Assembly: GCA_947296835.1 (NCBI GenBank)
Contig: CAMYQS010000001.1
Span: forward strand, 1 to 38,623
Direction of reading: 5' to 3'
DNA: 38,623 nt
Source of the DNA: an uncultured Atopostipes sp.
Lineage (GTDB): Bacteria > Bacillota > Bacilli > Lactobacillales > Carnobacteriaceae_A
Shown: positions 24,090 through 31,990 of the stretch, piece by piece
How positions within the stretch are numbered: the first letter of the stretch is position 1
How the letters are laid out: each line of letters starts with the position of its first letter
Program-made: the position numbers and the translations under genes
Notes under the pieces: generated by a model
What the model was told of the DNA's origin: nothing
What the model saw: only the letters and a program-made list of their open reading frames with translations
The model's database searches: none

Positions 24090-24129
24090 AGGACAAATCT
24101 CATTCCCAATTTGTATAGCGATTTGTCCT
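24090..24129 (-). terminator. Hairpin between ACAD paralogue 1 and fadN
   Basis: AGGACAAATC pairs perfectly with GATTTGTCCT around a 20-base loop, followed by TCCTTTTATAAAAAA. It may be a weak terminator or an mRNA processing site. Confidence 0.55.
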
Positions 24130-24142
24130 AGATATGGTTAAC

Positions 24143-25360
24143 TTAGTTAAATGCTGACACACCAGTCATTGCACGACCGATAACTAAAGCATTAATTTCA
24201 TGTGTTCCTTCGTAAGTGAATACAGCTTCTGCATCGCCGAAGAAGCGTGCGATATCATTTTCTACAAGGATACCGTTTCCTCCACAGATTCCGCGGCCCA
24301 TTGCTACCGTTTCACGTAAACGTAAAGCGTTTGACATTTTACCGATTGATGTAGCAACTTCGTCATACTTACCTTCTTCTTGCAACTTAGCAATACGCGC
24401 TGATAATGCCATAGCGTTCGTTAAGTTTGATTGCATCATAGCTAATTTTTCTTGAACTAATTGGTAGTTTGAAATCTTCTTACCAAATTGCTCTCTCTCA
24501 GTAACATATTTCAATGTTGCTTGTAGTGCTCCAGCCATAGCTCCTGTTGCCATATATGCAACACCTGCACGAGTTGAGTAAAGAATCTTAGCGATATCTC
24601 TGAAACGAGTGATGTTTTCTAGACGATCTTCTTCTAGGACTTCTACGTTTGTTAAAGTGATATCACAGTTTGGAACAATCTTTAATGCAATCTTATTTTG
24701 AATAACATCAATGTCTACACCTTCTTGTTCTCTACGAACGATAAATGCTCTTGGTTTTCCTGTTTCTGCATCACGTGCAAATACCGGAATAACATCCGCT
24801 ACGTTCGCTCCACCAATCCAACGTTTTGATCCGTTTAGAATCCATTTGTCACCTTCTTGGCGAGCTTCTGTTTCTAATCCCCAAGCTACGTCTGATCCGT
24901 GATCTGGTTCTGTTAGTGCAAAACATGTACGTAATTCGTGTGTTGCTAATGGTAGAATGTACTTTTCTTTTTGCTCTTTGTTTCCACCGAATAGGAATGT
25001 ATTAAATCCTAATCCTGAGTGAACACCTAATAATGTGTTTAATGAAACATCGAATCTAGCTAGTGTGTATGCAAACATGAACTGGAAGTGTTGGCTTGGC
25101 CCAAATGCACCCTCGCGTCCTTCATATAATAGTGGGTTCGTGTAGTAACCTAATTTACCCATGTCTTCAAAGAAGCCTTCAGGGACTGTTGCATTTGCCC
25201 AGTGGTCATTTAAATCTTTACGATACTTTGTTTCTAACAACTCTACTAATTGTCTTAAAAACTCTAACTCACCATCAGATAATTCATCACTAAACTTTAA
25301 TACGTCTTCTGGAAATAATTCTTTTAATAATTCTTCTCTATTCTCTAATACTGTAGTCAT
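24143..25360 (-). CDS. Acyl-CoA dehydrogenase/oxidase, GCDH/ACX4-like (paralogue 1)
   Basis: A 405-residue flavoprotein for the first beta-oxidation step. Motifs are CFALTEPDHGSD, LNGSKRWIGGAN, GICGGNGILVENDIARFFGD and the catalytic base in YEGTHEINALVIGR. The GCDH substrate arginine is replaced (SLNTLL at that site). It is clearly homologous to the protein at 16367, with the same C-terminal G-SAF ending, so an old duplication is likely. No electron-transfer flavoprotein gene is in the window. A cre site lies 30-50 bases upstream of its start, so it probably has its own glucose-repressed promoter. Confidence 0.88.
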   Translation of the reverse strand: MTTVLENREELLKELFPEDVLKFSDELSDGELEFLRQLVELLETKYRKDLNDHWANATVPEGFFEDMGKLGYYTNPLLYEGREGAFGPSQHFQFMFAYTLARFDVSLNTLLGVHSGLGFNTFLFGGNKEQKEKYILPLATHELRTCFALTEPDHGSDVAWGLETEARQEGDKWILNGSKRWIGGANVADVIPVFARDAETGKPRAFIVRREQEGVDIDVIQNKIALKIVPNCDITLTNVEVLEEDRLENITRFRDIAKILYSTRAGVAYMATGAMAGALQATLKYVTEREQFGKKISNYQLVQEKLAMMQSNLTNAMALSARIAKLQEEGKYDEVATSIGKMSNALRLRETVAMGRGICGGNGILVENDIARFFGDAEAVFTYEGTHEINALVIGRAMTGVSAFN

Positions 25361-25388
25361 CTTTATCCTCCAAGTTCATTTTTGATTG

Positions 25389-25408
25389 TGTTGCAGGCGC
25401 TTACAACA
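25389..25408 (-). promoter_or_regulatory. Catabolite-responsive element (CcpA site), ACAD gene
   Basis: The minus strand reads TTGTAAGCGCCTGCAA, a pseudo-palindrome close to the cre consensus TGWAARCGYTWNCW, and is almost identical to the site upstream of the acyl-CoA ligase. Confidence 0.75.
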
Positions 25409-25484
25409 TAATCTTAAGTGTGTAGTTACTTTTAAACAAATAACGGTATCTAATGTGTTACATAACTTTTATTAATCTCGCCGA

Positions 25485-27017
25485 TTATTTACTTAATTCT
25501 TCAACATCAAGTGTACCAGCTGCTTCATTCATTAAACGTTGTAATTCTAAGCGATCCGGCTTAGCTGTCGAGTTTAATGGAATTTCAGTTAATTCAAGAT
25601 AGAACTTAGGTGTTTTATATCCAGCTAAGTTTTTCAGCATGAATTCGTCTAGTATTTCTTTGTAGTTATCGTATCCTTTTGCATCCTTGTTTAATATAAC
25701 AACTGCTCCAACGGATTCACCAAACTTAGGATGTTCGTAACCAACTACGATACCTTGTGAGATTAATGGGTGTTTGTTTAGTACTGCTTCAACTTCTGAA
25801 GGCAAGACGTTCTCTCCACCCGTAATAATTAACTCTTTCAGACGGTTAACAATTGTTAATTCACCGCTTTCGTTTTCAACTGCTAAATCTCCTGTGCGGA
25901 AGTAGCCATCTACGAATGCTTTCTCGTTCTCTTCAGGTAAGTTATAATATCCAGGTGTTACGCTTGGTCCACGGATAATTAACTCTCCCATTTCACCTAA
26001 AGGTACTTCATTCATCTCTTCATCTACAATCTTATGTGCCAAGTTCATAACTGGACGTCCGATTGATGTTTCGTTTGCTAAAGCTGCTTCGTTACTATTA
26101 TAAGTAACTAGAGGTGCTTCAGTTAAGCCGTATGCGTTAACAATAATCTTACCTAGTTGCTTGAAGTGATCTTGTACTGCTGGAAGTGGTGCTGATCCAC
26201 CAGATGCAAACAGCTCAACACTATCCCACTGCTCAATTGAAAACTCTGGGTCAAAGATCATTCCAAAGTACATTGCTGGAATCAAAACTAGGATTGTTGG
26301 TTTGTATTTTTCGATTAGCTTGTTAATTTGTAAGTGATCAAAGTATCTTTGTAAAACTGTCGTTCCACCCACCATTAATGCAGGAAGTACAATATCAATG
26401 AATCCTACAACGTGGAACATTGGCGCTGCAGCAACTGTAACTGTTTCATCAGTTAAGTTCCATGACATTATTTCATTATAGATATTGTTACGGTATGACT
26501 CATGTGTATGGATAACCCCTTTAGGTTTACCCGTTGATCCACTTGTGTAGATTAACATTGCCATGTCGTCTGACTCATGGCTTACTGTCTTAAATGGTTC
26601 ATGAGTAGATGGGTCAACAATTTCATTGTATTCATCATGGTCAACGTTATACTTTAAGTATTCTTTTGGTAAGTTAGTTAAACGTTCGTAATGGTTATCT
26701 GCATATGCAATATACTTAATGCCTGCATCTTTAATAACACCTTCTATTTCAATAGGTTTTAGTCGCCAGTTCAGCGGTACAAACACTGCACCAACCTTGA
26801 TAGACGCGAATAAAAAGTCCATGATTGCTACATCATTCGGCACGTTTACTCCAACACGGTCACCTTTTTGAACACCATCTCTGACCATTTGGTTAGCTAA
26901 GTTCTCCGCACGAATGTTTAACTCTTTGTACGTCCACTCTGTTTCTTTAATCGGGTCGATGATAGCTACTTTGTCCGGGTGTGTGAGTGCTCTAGTTTTA
27001 ATCCAATCGAAATTCAT
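25485..27017 (-). CDS. Acyl-CoA ligase (AMP-forming, fatty-acid type)
   Basis: A 510-residue adenylate-forming enzyme that activates a carboxylic acid to acyl-CoA with ATP. The P-loop LIYTSGSTGKPKGVIHTH, the NAYGLTEAP motif, GYFRTGDLAV, and the C-terminal GYKTPKFYLEL with the lysine in NSTAKPDRL are all present. Size fits medium/long-chain acyl-CoA synthetases. As the first gene of the cluster it would feed beta-oxidation; exact chain length is not visible. The start at 27017 is preceded by a moderate purine-rich site, and a cre site lies about 30 bases further upstream. Confidence 0.9.
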   Translation of the reverse strand: MNFDWIKTRALTHPDKVAIIDPIKETEWTYKELNIRAENLANQMVRDGVQKGDRVGVNVPNDVAIMDFLFASIKVGAVFVPLNWRLKPIEIEGVIKDAGIKYIAYADNHYERLTNLPKEYLKYNVDHDEYNEIVDPSTHEPFKTVSHESDDMAMLIYTSGSTGKPKGVIHTHESYRNNIYNEIMSWNLTDETVTVAAAPMFHVVGFIDIVLPALMVGGTTVLQRYFDHLQINKLIEKYKPTILVLIPAMYFGMIFDPEFSIEQWDSVELFASGGSAPLPAVQDHFKQLGKIIVNAYGLTEAPLVTYNSNEAALANETSIGRPVMNLAHKIVDEEMNEVPLGEMGELIIRGPSVTPGYYNLPEENEKAFVDGYFRTGDLAVENESGELTIVNRLKELIITGGENVLPSEVEAVLNKHPLISQGIVVGYEHPKFGESVGAVVILNKDAKGYDNYKEILDEFMLKNLAGYKTPKFYLELTEIPLNSTAKPDRLELQRLMNEAAGTLDVEELSK

Positions 27018-27045
27018 TTTACTTCCCCTTTTTAAACGAAATCTA

Positions 27046-27063
27046 TTTGTAAGCGCCTACAAA
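27046..27063 (-). promoter_or_regulatory. Catabolite-responsive element (CcpA site), ligase gene
   Basis: TTTGTAGGCGCTTACAAA / TTTGTAAGCGCCTACAAA is near-palindromic and fits cre with one mismatch. On the minus strand a weak TTTACA-N15-TATACA promoter lies just upstream, so CcpA bound here would block early transcription. Confidence 0.78.
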
Positions 27064-27234
27064 TTTGTTAACCCTAGTGTATACGTGGAAGCAACAACTG
27101 TAAAATAAGTATAAATTTAATTTACCATTAGCTCGTCTTATCGAATGACGTTTTTGGCTAATAGTACATTTTTGAAGAAGCAGCGCGTTTTTGTGAAACG
27201 AACCCCAAAATCGCTATATTGAGTCCGCAATTAT

Positions 27235-27432
27235 TGTTTATTTTAAAATCATACTGTTTTAACATATAGAGTACCGGTATATTTTAATATCGTGCTGTTT
27301 TAACATGTAGAGTACCGGTATATTTTAATATCGTGCTGTTTTAACATGTAGAGTGCCGATATATTTTAAAATCGTGCTGTTTTAACATATAGAGTACCGG
27401 TATATTTTAATATCTGACTTTTTTAAAATATA
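27235..27432. repeat. 41-bp tandem repeat array (about four copies)
   Basis: CTGTTTTAACAT recurs at 27254, 27295, 27336 and 27377, an exact 41-bp period, with TACCGGTA and TATTTTAA in most units. After the last unit TATATTTTAA pairs with TTAAAATATA. It lies in the 540-base gap between the ligase promoter and the uxuA terminator. The gap holds no gene. Confidence 0.9.
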
Positions 27433-27511
27433 CCCTCATTAAGACCCCCGATTTTACTACTTACCACAAGCACAAGGTCTTCAGAATGAACATTTCACAA
27501 AGAGAAAAGAA

Positions 27512-27545
27512 AAAGACCCAATTGCGAAAATCGCAACTGAGTCTT
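27512..27545 (-). terminator. Terminator after uxuA
   Basis: AAGACTCAGTTGCG pairs with CGCAATTGGGTCTT around ATTTT, followed by TTTTCTTTTCTC. Confidence 0.85.
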
Positions 27546-27556
27546 AAAGTTAAAAT

Positions 27557-28642
27557 TTATTTTTCGATGTAGTCTTTTCCAGCTACTTTACGTGCTGCTT
27601 CCCATAAACCTGATAGGTAAGTTGCGCCTAGTGCTCGGTCATATAAACCGTATCCTGGACGACCTGTTTCTCCCCATACCATACGACCGTGGTCTGGACG
27701 GATTGCGCCTTCCCAGTCGTAGTCACTTAGAGCTTTAACCACTTCGTACATATCAATTGAACCGTACTCTGAAGGGTGCGCTGATTCTTCGAATGAACGA
27801 CCTTCACCGTATAGTTTAATGTTACGAGCGTGCATGAAGTTTACACGTTTGCGCTCTAATGCATAGCGCAGAATGTCAATTGTGTCGTTTTTAGGATCTG
27901 ATGCGTATGAACCAACACACATTGTAATTCCGTTATTTGGACTATCAACGATGTTTAAGAAGCGCTCTACTGCATCTTTACCTGTAATAATTCTTGGTAA
28001 ACCGAAGATTGAGTAAGGAGGGTCATCCGGGTGGATAGCCATCTTCACGCCTGCTTCTTCAGCAACCGGAATAATCCGTTCGATAAAGTACGTTAAGTTA
28101 TCCCATAAGTCTTCCGTACTAACATTTTCATATTGGTCCATGATTTCGTTCATTTCTTCAGATGAGTAACTTTCGTCCCAACCTGGTAATGATAACGTAC
28201 GTGGGTCCATTTTCTTAACTTCTTCTTCGTCGAAGATTAAAGCATTTGAGCCATCTTCTAATTCGTAAGCTAAGTCTGAACGTGTCCAGTCAAATACTGG
28301 CATAAAGTTGTAACATACTGTTTCAATTCCAGCTTTACCTAAGTTGCGGATTGTTTGTGCGTAGTTTTCGATTAATTGGTCACGAGTATCTAGACCTAAT
28401 TTAATGTCTTCTGGCACAGGCACTGATTCAATAACTGATAGTTCTAAACCAGCATCTTCAACCGTTTTCTTTAATGTTTCAATTCTTTCTAAAGGCCAAA
28501 CTTCACCTACTGGAATATCATAAATCGCTGAAACAATACCTCTCATTGTTGGGATCTGACGAATGTTTTCTAAGGTTACTGGGTCATCTTCGCCATACCA
28601 TCTAAAAGTCATATACATAAATTTAGTGCTCCTTTTTATCAT
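27557..28642 (-). CDS. uxuA: D-mannonate dehydratase
   Basis: A 361-residue TIM-barrel enzyme that dehydrates D-mannonate to 2-keto-3-deoxygluconate in the hexuronate pathway. Signature segments are MTFRWYGEDDPVTL at the N-terminus, MAIHPDDPPYSIFGLPRI (metal-binding His), MCVGSYASDP, FMHARNIKLYG and AIRPDHGRMVWGE. Length is normal. It is the second gene of kdgA-uxuA (16-base gap) and its product is the precursor of the KdgA substrate after phosphorylation. The 2-keto-3-deoxygluconate kinase (kdgK), uronate isomerase (uxaC) and mannonate oxidoreductase (uxuB) are not identified in this window. Confidence 0.96.
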   Translation of the reverse strand: MIKRSTKFMYMTFRWYGEDDPVTLENIRQIPTMRGIVSAIYDIPVGEVWPLERIETLKKTVEDAGLELSVIESVPVPEDIKLGLDTRDQLIENYAQTIRNLGKAGIETVCYNFMPVFDWTRSDLAYELEDGSNALIFDEEEVKKMDPRTLSLPGWDESYSSEEMNEIMDQYENVSTEDLWDNLTYFIERIIPVAEEAGVKMAIHPDDPPYSIFGLPRIITGKDAVERFLNIVDSPNNGITMCVGSYASDPKNDTIDILRYALERKRVNFMHARNIKLYGEGRSFEESAHPSEYGSIDMYEVVKALSDYDWEGAIRPDHGRMVWGETGRPGYGLYDRALGATYLSGLWEAARKVAGKDYIEK

Positions 28643-28658
28643 TTTTATTTGTTATTCA

Positions 28659-29285
28659 TTAGTTTAATTTTGAAACAAATTCCTTCGCATTATCAGTAAC
28701 TGCAGCGTAGCCTTTTTCGTCCACACCTTTACTTAATGCGCTTCCAACTCCAACCGCAACTGCACCTTTAGCTTTCCAGTCAGCGATGTTTTCTAAACCA
28801 ACACCACCTGAAGGCATTAATTGTGCTTCTGGGATTGGCCCGTGAACGTCTTTGATGAAACCTGATCCTAAAATACCACCTGGGAAAACTTTGATGATTT
28901 CACATCCAGCCTTCATTGCATTCACAACTTCCGTAACGGTACCTGAACCTGGCATGTAATGCGTGCCAACTTCGTTTGCATATGCTGCAATTTCGGCGTC
29001 AAAATGTGGACTAACTAAGAATTCTACTCCAGCTTCGTGCGCTTCTTTTGCTAAGTCTAAAGACATTACTGTTCCTGCTCCGACAACTACGGTATCATCG
29101 TTTTTGTACTCTTCAACTAAGTCTTTCATAACCTTAGCTGCGTTTGGTGTACTGAATGTTAATTCAATATTTTTTATTCCACCAGCAACTGCTGCTTTAG
29201 AAATTTCAAAACCGTCTTCTTCCGTTTTACCTCGGATAACTGCAAAGATATAATTCTCTTTTAGTGTGTTTAGAACATTTGACAT
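28659..29285 (-). CDS. kdgA: KDPG aldolase (2-keto-3-deoxy-6-phosphogluconate)
   Basis: A 208-residue class I aldolase that splits KDPG to pyruvate and glyceraldehyde-3-phosphate. The Schiff-base lysine is in EIIKVFPGG and the phosphate site in LMPSGGVGLENI; VIRGKTEEDG and VGAGTVMSLDLAKEA are also typical. It may also act on 4-hydroxy-2-oxoglutarate, as relatives do. AAGGAGG precedes the ATG. It leads the kdgA-uxuA unit, and a palindrome in its leader suggests control by the adjacent GntR/FCD regulator. Confidence 0.94.
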   Translation of the reverse strand: MSNVLNTLKENYIFAVIRGKTEEDGFEISKAAVAGGIKNIELTFSTPNAAKVMKDLVEEYKNDDTVVVGAGTVMSLDLAKEAHEAGVEFLVSPHFDAEIAAYANEVGTHYMPGSGTVTEVVNAMKAGCEIIKVFPGGILGSGFIKDVHGPIPEAQLMPSGGVGLENIADWKAKGAVAVGVGSALSKGVDEKGYAAVTDNAKEFVSKLN

Positions 29286-29307
29286 TCGACATTTCCTCCT
29301 TGTGTAT

Positions 29308-29334
29308 AGATGATTTTCGCAATCATCTGATGAC
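29308..29334. promoter_or_regulatory. Palindromic operator-like site before kdgA
   Basis: AGATGATT-N5-AATCATCT (29308-29328) overlaps a second palindrome, TCATCTGATGA (29324-29334). Being in the short kdgA leader next to a GntR/FCD gene, it is a plausible UxuR/KdgR-type operator. Confidence 0.55.
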
Positions 29335-29368
29335 TTACTTATAACCTAACACATCTTCTATTTTAAAA

Positions 29369-30103
29369 CTAGTTTTTATCATTTTTTTCAATTGATTTTT
29401 CGCCGGATGTTGCTTTTGCTGTCTTATTTTTTCGATTGACTTCTAATTGACGTTGGTTATCTGCGATATGTGCTTGCATCGCATACTTCGCCTGAAATGG
29501 ATTCTGACCCCGAATTCCTTCTACAATCTCACGATGAGCTTGAATTGTTTCTGCTTTACTCTGATTGTTCGTGTAGTAACTATTATATAACGTAATTGAT
29601 TGGTTAATCACAGGGATTAAATGCCCCATCGCTATATTTCCACTCATGTCAGCGATGATTGAATGAAACTCTATATCCAACTCAAAGTGTAACCCATCTG
29701 AGGTTTCCATCGCTTCTTCAATTTCACGACTGATTTGTTCTAAATATGCTAATTGCTCTTCTGTACGGTTGTAAGCAGCTAGCATCGCTACCTCAGGTTC
29801 TAATACATAACGTAGGGCGAATAAATCTTCTGTTAATTTTAACGTGTCTTCCACAAAAGCAAACCCTAGCGGATCCTCTGAAATCCCTGTGTTTTCACTC
29901 ACATAAGTACCTGATCCTTGTCGAACTTCTAAGATATTTCGAGAAACTAAAGAACGTACCGCTTCACGTATCGTGCTCCTACCCACTTCAAGAGTAGTGG
30001 CTAATTCGTACTCGTTTGGTAGTTTATCTCCTGTCGATAAGTCCTCACTTGTTATGAATTTTATGATGGCATCTGCCGTTCTTTCAACTAATGGTCGTTG
30101 CAA
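29369..30103 (-). CDS. GntR/FCD-family regulator of uronate genes
   Basis: A FadR-subfamily regulator of about 244 residues. The N-terminal winged HTH reads DKLPNEYELATTLEVGRSTIREAVRSL and FCD helices follow (FALRYVLEPEVAMLAA, LDIEFHSIIADMSGN with metal-binding His). The frame is open to an ATG at 30127, but GAGGAGG lies inside that extension, six bases before TTG at 30103. The TTG is the better start. It is encoded upstream of kdgA-uxuA on the same strand, which suggests it is their uronate-responsive repressor, as UxuR/KdgR proteins of this subfamily are. There is a C-terminal Lys/Glu/Asp-rich tail. Confidence 0.88.
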   Translation of the reverse strand: MQRPLVERTADAIIKFITSEDLSTGDKLPNEYELATTLEVGRSTIREAVRSLVSRNILEVRQGSGTYVSENTGISEDPLGFAFVEDTLKLTEDLFALRYVLEPEVAMLAAYNRTEEQLAYLEQISREIEEAMETSDGLHFELDIEFHSIIADMSGNIAMGHLIPVINQSITLYNSYYTNNQSKAETIQAHREIVEGIRGQNPFQAKYAMQAHIADNQRQLEVNRKNKTAKATSGEKSIEKNDKN

Positions 30104-30269
30104 ATTATACCTCCTCACAAAAGTCATCCGATGTTTCAGTTTTATTATAACTTATTATTAAAAGGCTTACAATTAAGAAATGGTATTTTTTCGACTTTTT
30201 TGGTATTTCAAGACGATTCTTTTTTTGAAATGAATTCGATTACATCCTTTTACAGGTTAGAAACCTTGT

Positions 30270-31322
30270 CTATTCACGGACTGGGGCCCTTTCAATACGA
30301 GCCGCTTCTTTTTGTGCCGTTAAAGATAGTTGATGCACAGTAAAGACATGGTCTTGCGTCATCGCTCGTTCTGTTCGATGAATACAATCAAAAATCATTT
30401 CTTTGTAAAATGAAATCCCTACTTGCCCCGTTAATTGAAAATGTTCTACTTCATCTTGAGTCACTAAGAATAAATGATCTTTTGTATCATCTATACCCAC
30501 ATTTAAATATTTACGAATTTCAATTGAGCCTTTGGTCCCGGTAATGAATAGTCGCCCATCTCCCCAAGTTGGTAAGCCATCTGGTGTAAACCAATGAACT
30601 GTGAAGAAACCTGTCGCACCATTCTCACCTATTAAGGTCGCATCCCCATAATCATCCAGTTCTGGCTTATCTGGATTGGCATAATTTCCAATTTTACTAT
30701 GTAAGATTTTCGCACTTTTATTCCCCGTATAGAATAAAAACTGTTCAATCTGATGAGTCCCAATATCCGCTAAGATACCACCATACTGCTCGCGATTAAA
30801 AAACCAATCCGGCCGTTTTTCTTTTCGTAAACGATGTGGACCAAATCCGGTGACCTGTATGACATCCCCGATTTTGCCTTCCTTGATTAATTGTCCGGCA
30901 TATAGTGCACTCTCTATATTTACGCGCTCATTAAAGTACACAAAGTATTTTTGACCCGTTTCTTTTACAACCCGTCTCGTTTCGGCTAATTGTTCGAGTG
31001 TTGTAAAACCAGTTTTATCTGTGAAATAATCCTTACCTGCGTACATTACACGATTACCGAGCTTACTTCTTAGATTTGGAATCTCAGCAGCTGCAACTAA
31101 CTGGATGGAATCATCTTCTAAGATTTGCTCAAGTGACTTCGCAATTTCTGTATCTGGAAAGTAACGTTTAAATTTCGCCACTTGCTTTGGATCCGAATCA
31201 TAGACGTATTTCACCGTTGCGCCTGCATCAACTAAACCCTGTGTCATGCCATGTATATGACCATGTTTCAAACCAGTCACACCGATGTTGAAAGTGCCTG
31301 GTTCTATTATTTTATCGACCAA
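30270..31322 (-). CDS. Gfo/Idh/MocA-family NAD(P)-dependent oxidoreductase
   Basis: A sugar or sugar-acid dehydrogenase of about 350 residues. The nucleotide-binding strand is FNIGVTGLKHGHIHGM, the EKP-type loop reads AGKDYFTDKTGFTTLEQL, and the C-terminal motif GGILADIGTHQIEQFLFY carries the catalytic-region His. The frame opens with ATG at 31340, but GAAGGGAG lies inside that extension and places the start at TTG 31322. It is near the kdgA-uxuA genes and same strand, so it may supply the fructuronate/mannonate oxidoreductase step or process a related sugar acid. The substrate is not visible from sequence. Confidence 0.85.
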   Translation of the reverse strand: MVDKIIEPGTFNIGVTGLKHGHIHGMTQGLVDAGATVKYVYDSDPKQVAKFKRYFPDTEIAKSLEQILEDDSIQLVAAAEIPNLRSKLGNRVMYAGKDYFTDKTGFTTLEQLAETRRVVKETGQKYFVYFNERVNIESALYAGQLIKEGKIGDVIQVTGFGPHRLRKEKRPDWFFNREQYGGILADIGTHQIEQFLFYTGNKSAKILHSKIGNYANPDKPELDDYGDATLIGENGATGFFTVHWFTPDGLPTWGDGRLFITGTKGSIEIRKYLNVGIDDTKDHLFLVTQDEVEHFQLTGQVGISFYKEMIFDCIHRTERAMTQDHVFTVHQLSLTAQKEAARIERAPVRE

Positions 31323-31465
31323 TCGAAATGCTCCCTTCATTTTACAATCTAGTTCGTGTCTTTATTTTACCCTATCCATATCGGCTTTTGAAAAGATTAC
31401 CCTATTCTTTTTCTCGAGTCCTTCTATATAAGGACACTTGCCGTTTAAAAGAGTTGAAATAACTA

Positions 31466-31495
31466 TTGACAGCGATAGTGTACCAAGTATATAAT
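31466..31495 (+). promoter_or_regulatory. Promoter of the YtrA-type operon
   Basis: TTGACA (31466-31471), an 18-base spacer and TATAAT (31490-31495) give a near-consensus sigma-A promoter, with the start expected near 31502. Confidence 0.85.
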
Positions 31496-31500
31496 ACACT
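31477..31500 (+). promoter_or_regulatory. YtrA-type operator 1
   Basis: AGTGTA-N12-TACACT lies across the spacer and -10 of the promoter. YtrA-family operators are inverted AGTGTA/TACACT repeats of this type. Confidence 0.8.
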
Positions 31501-31537
31501 CAACAATTAAATGTGGCGTCAGAATTTTTTTGACCAT

Positions 31538-31561
31538 GGTGTATTAACCACTTAATACACT
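31538..31561 (+). promoter_or_regulatory. YtrA-type operator 2
   Basis: GGTGTA-N12-TACACT, with the same spacing as operator 1, lies in the transcribed leader. The inner bases extend it to GTGTATTA-N6-TAATACAC. Confidence 0.78.
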
Positions 31562-31597
31562 ATGCAGATTAACCGCCTACTAAAGGAGTGAACTTTT

Positions 31598-31990
31598 GTG
31601 AGGAGACAGTTTAATCAACGGGATCCAATTTATTTGCAGCTGATTGATTATTTCAGAGAGAAGCTTGTAAGTAACCAGTTCAAACCCGGTGAAGAATTAC
31701 CTTCACGACGGGAGATTGCACGTCAATTCAACATTAACCCAAACACGGTCCAGCGAGCATTCAGCGAAATGGAAGAAATGAGTTGGATTTACACAGAGCC
31801 ACATCGGCCAAGTCGTGTCACACAAAATACAGAGTTGATACAAAAAATAAAAAAAGATTTTGTTCGTCGAGCAGTTGAAACATTCGTATCATCGATTCAA
31901 ACAATCGACATCTCATATGAAGAAGTTACAGAATTAGTTGAAAAAGAACTCTCGAAAAGAAATTACCCAAATGGAGGGATTAAGAAATGA
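31598..31990 (+). CDS. GntR-family regulator, YtrA subfamily
   Basis: A 130-residue regulator with a GntR winged helix at residues ~8-75 (DPIYLQLIDYFREKLVSNQF, GEELPSRREIARQFNINPNTVQRAF) and only a short C-terminal dimerisation helix, which defines the YtrA subfamily. The start is GTG at 31598, 9 bases after AAAGGAG. It overlaps the ATPase gene by 4 bases. Relatives repress their own ABC operon and are released by cell-wall active compounds such as certain antibiotics. The two operators upstream fit autorepression. Confidence 0.93.
   Translation: MRRQFNQRDPIYLQLIDYFREKLVSNQFKPGEELPSRREIARQFNINPNTVQRAFSEMEEMSWIYTEPHRPSRVTQNTELIQKIKKDFVRRAVETFVSSIQTIDISYEEVTELVEKELSKRNYPNGGIKK

Noticed and set aside
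27235..27432. CRISPR array
   Set aside because: The 41-bp units follow each other with no unique spacers, and no cas genes are present.
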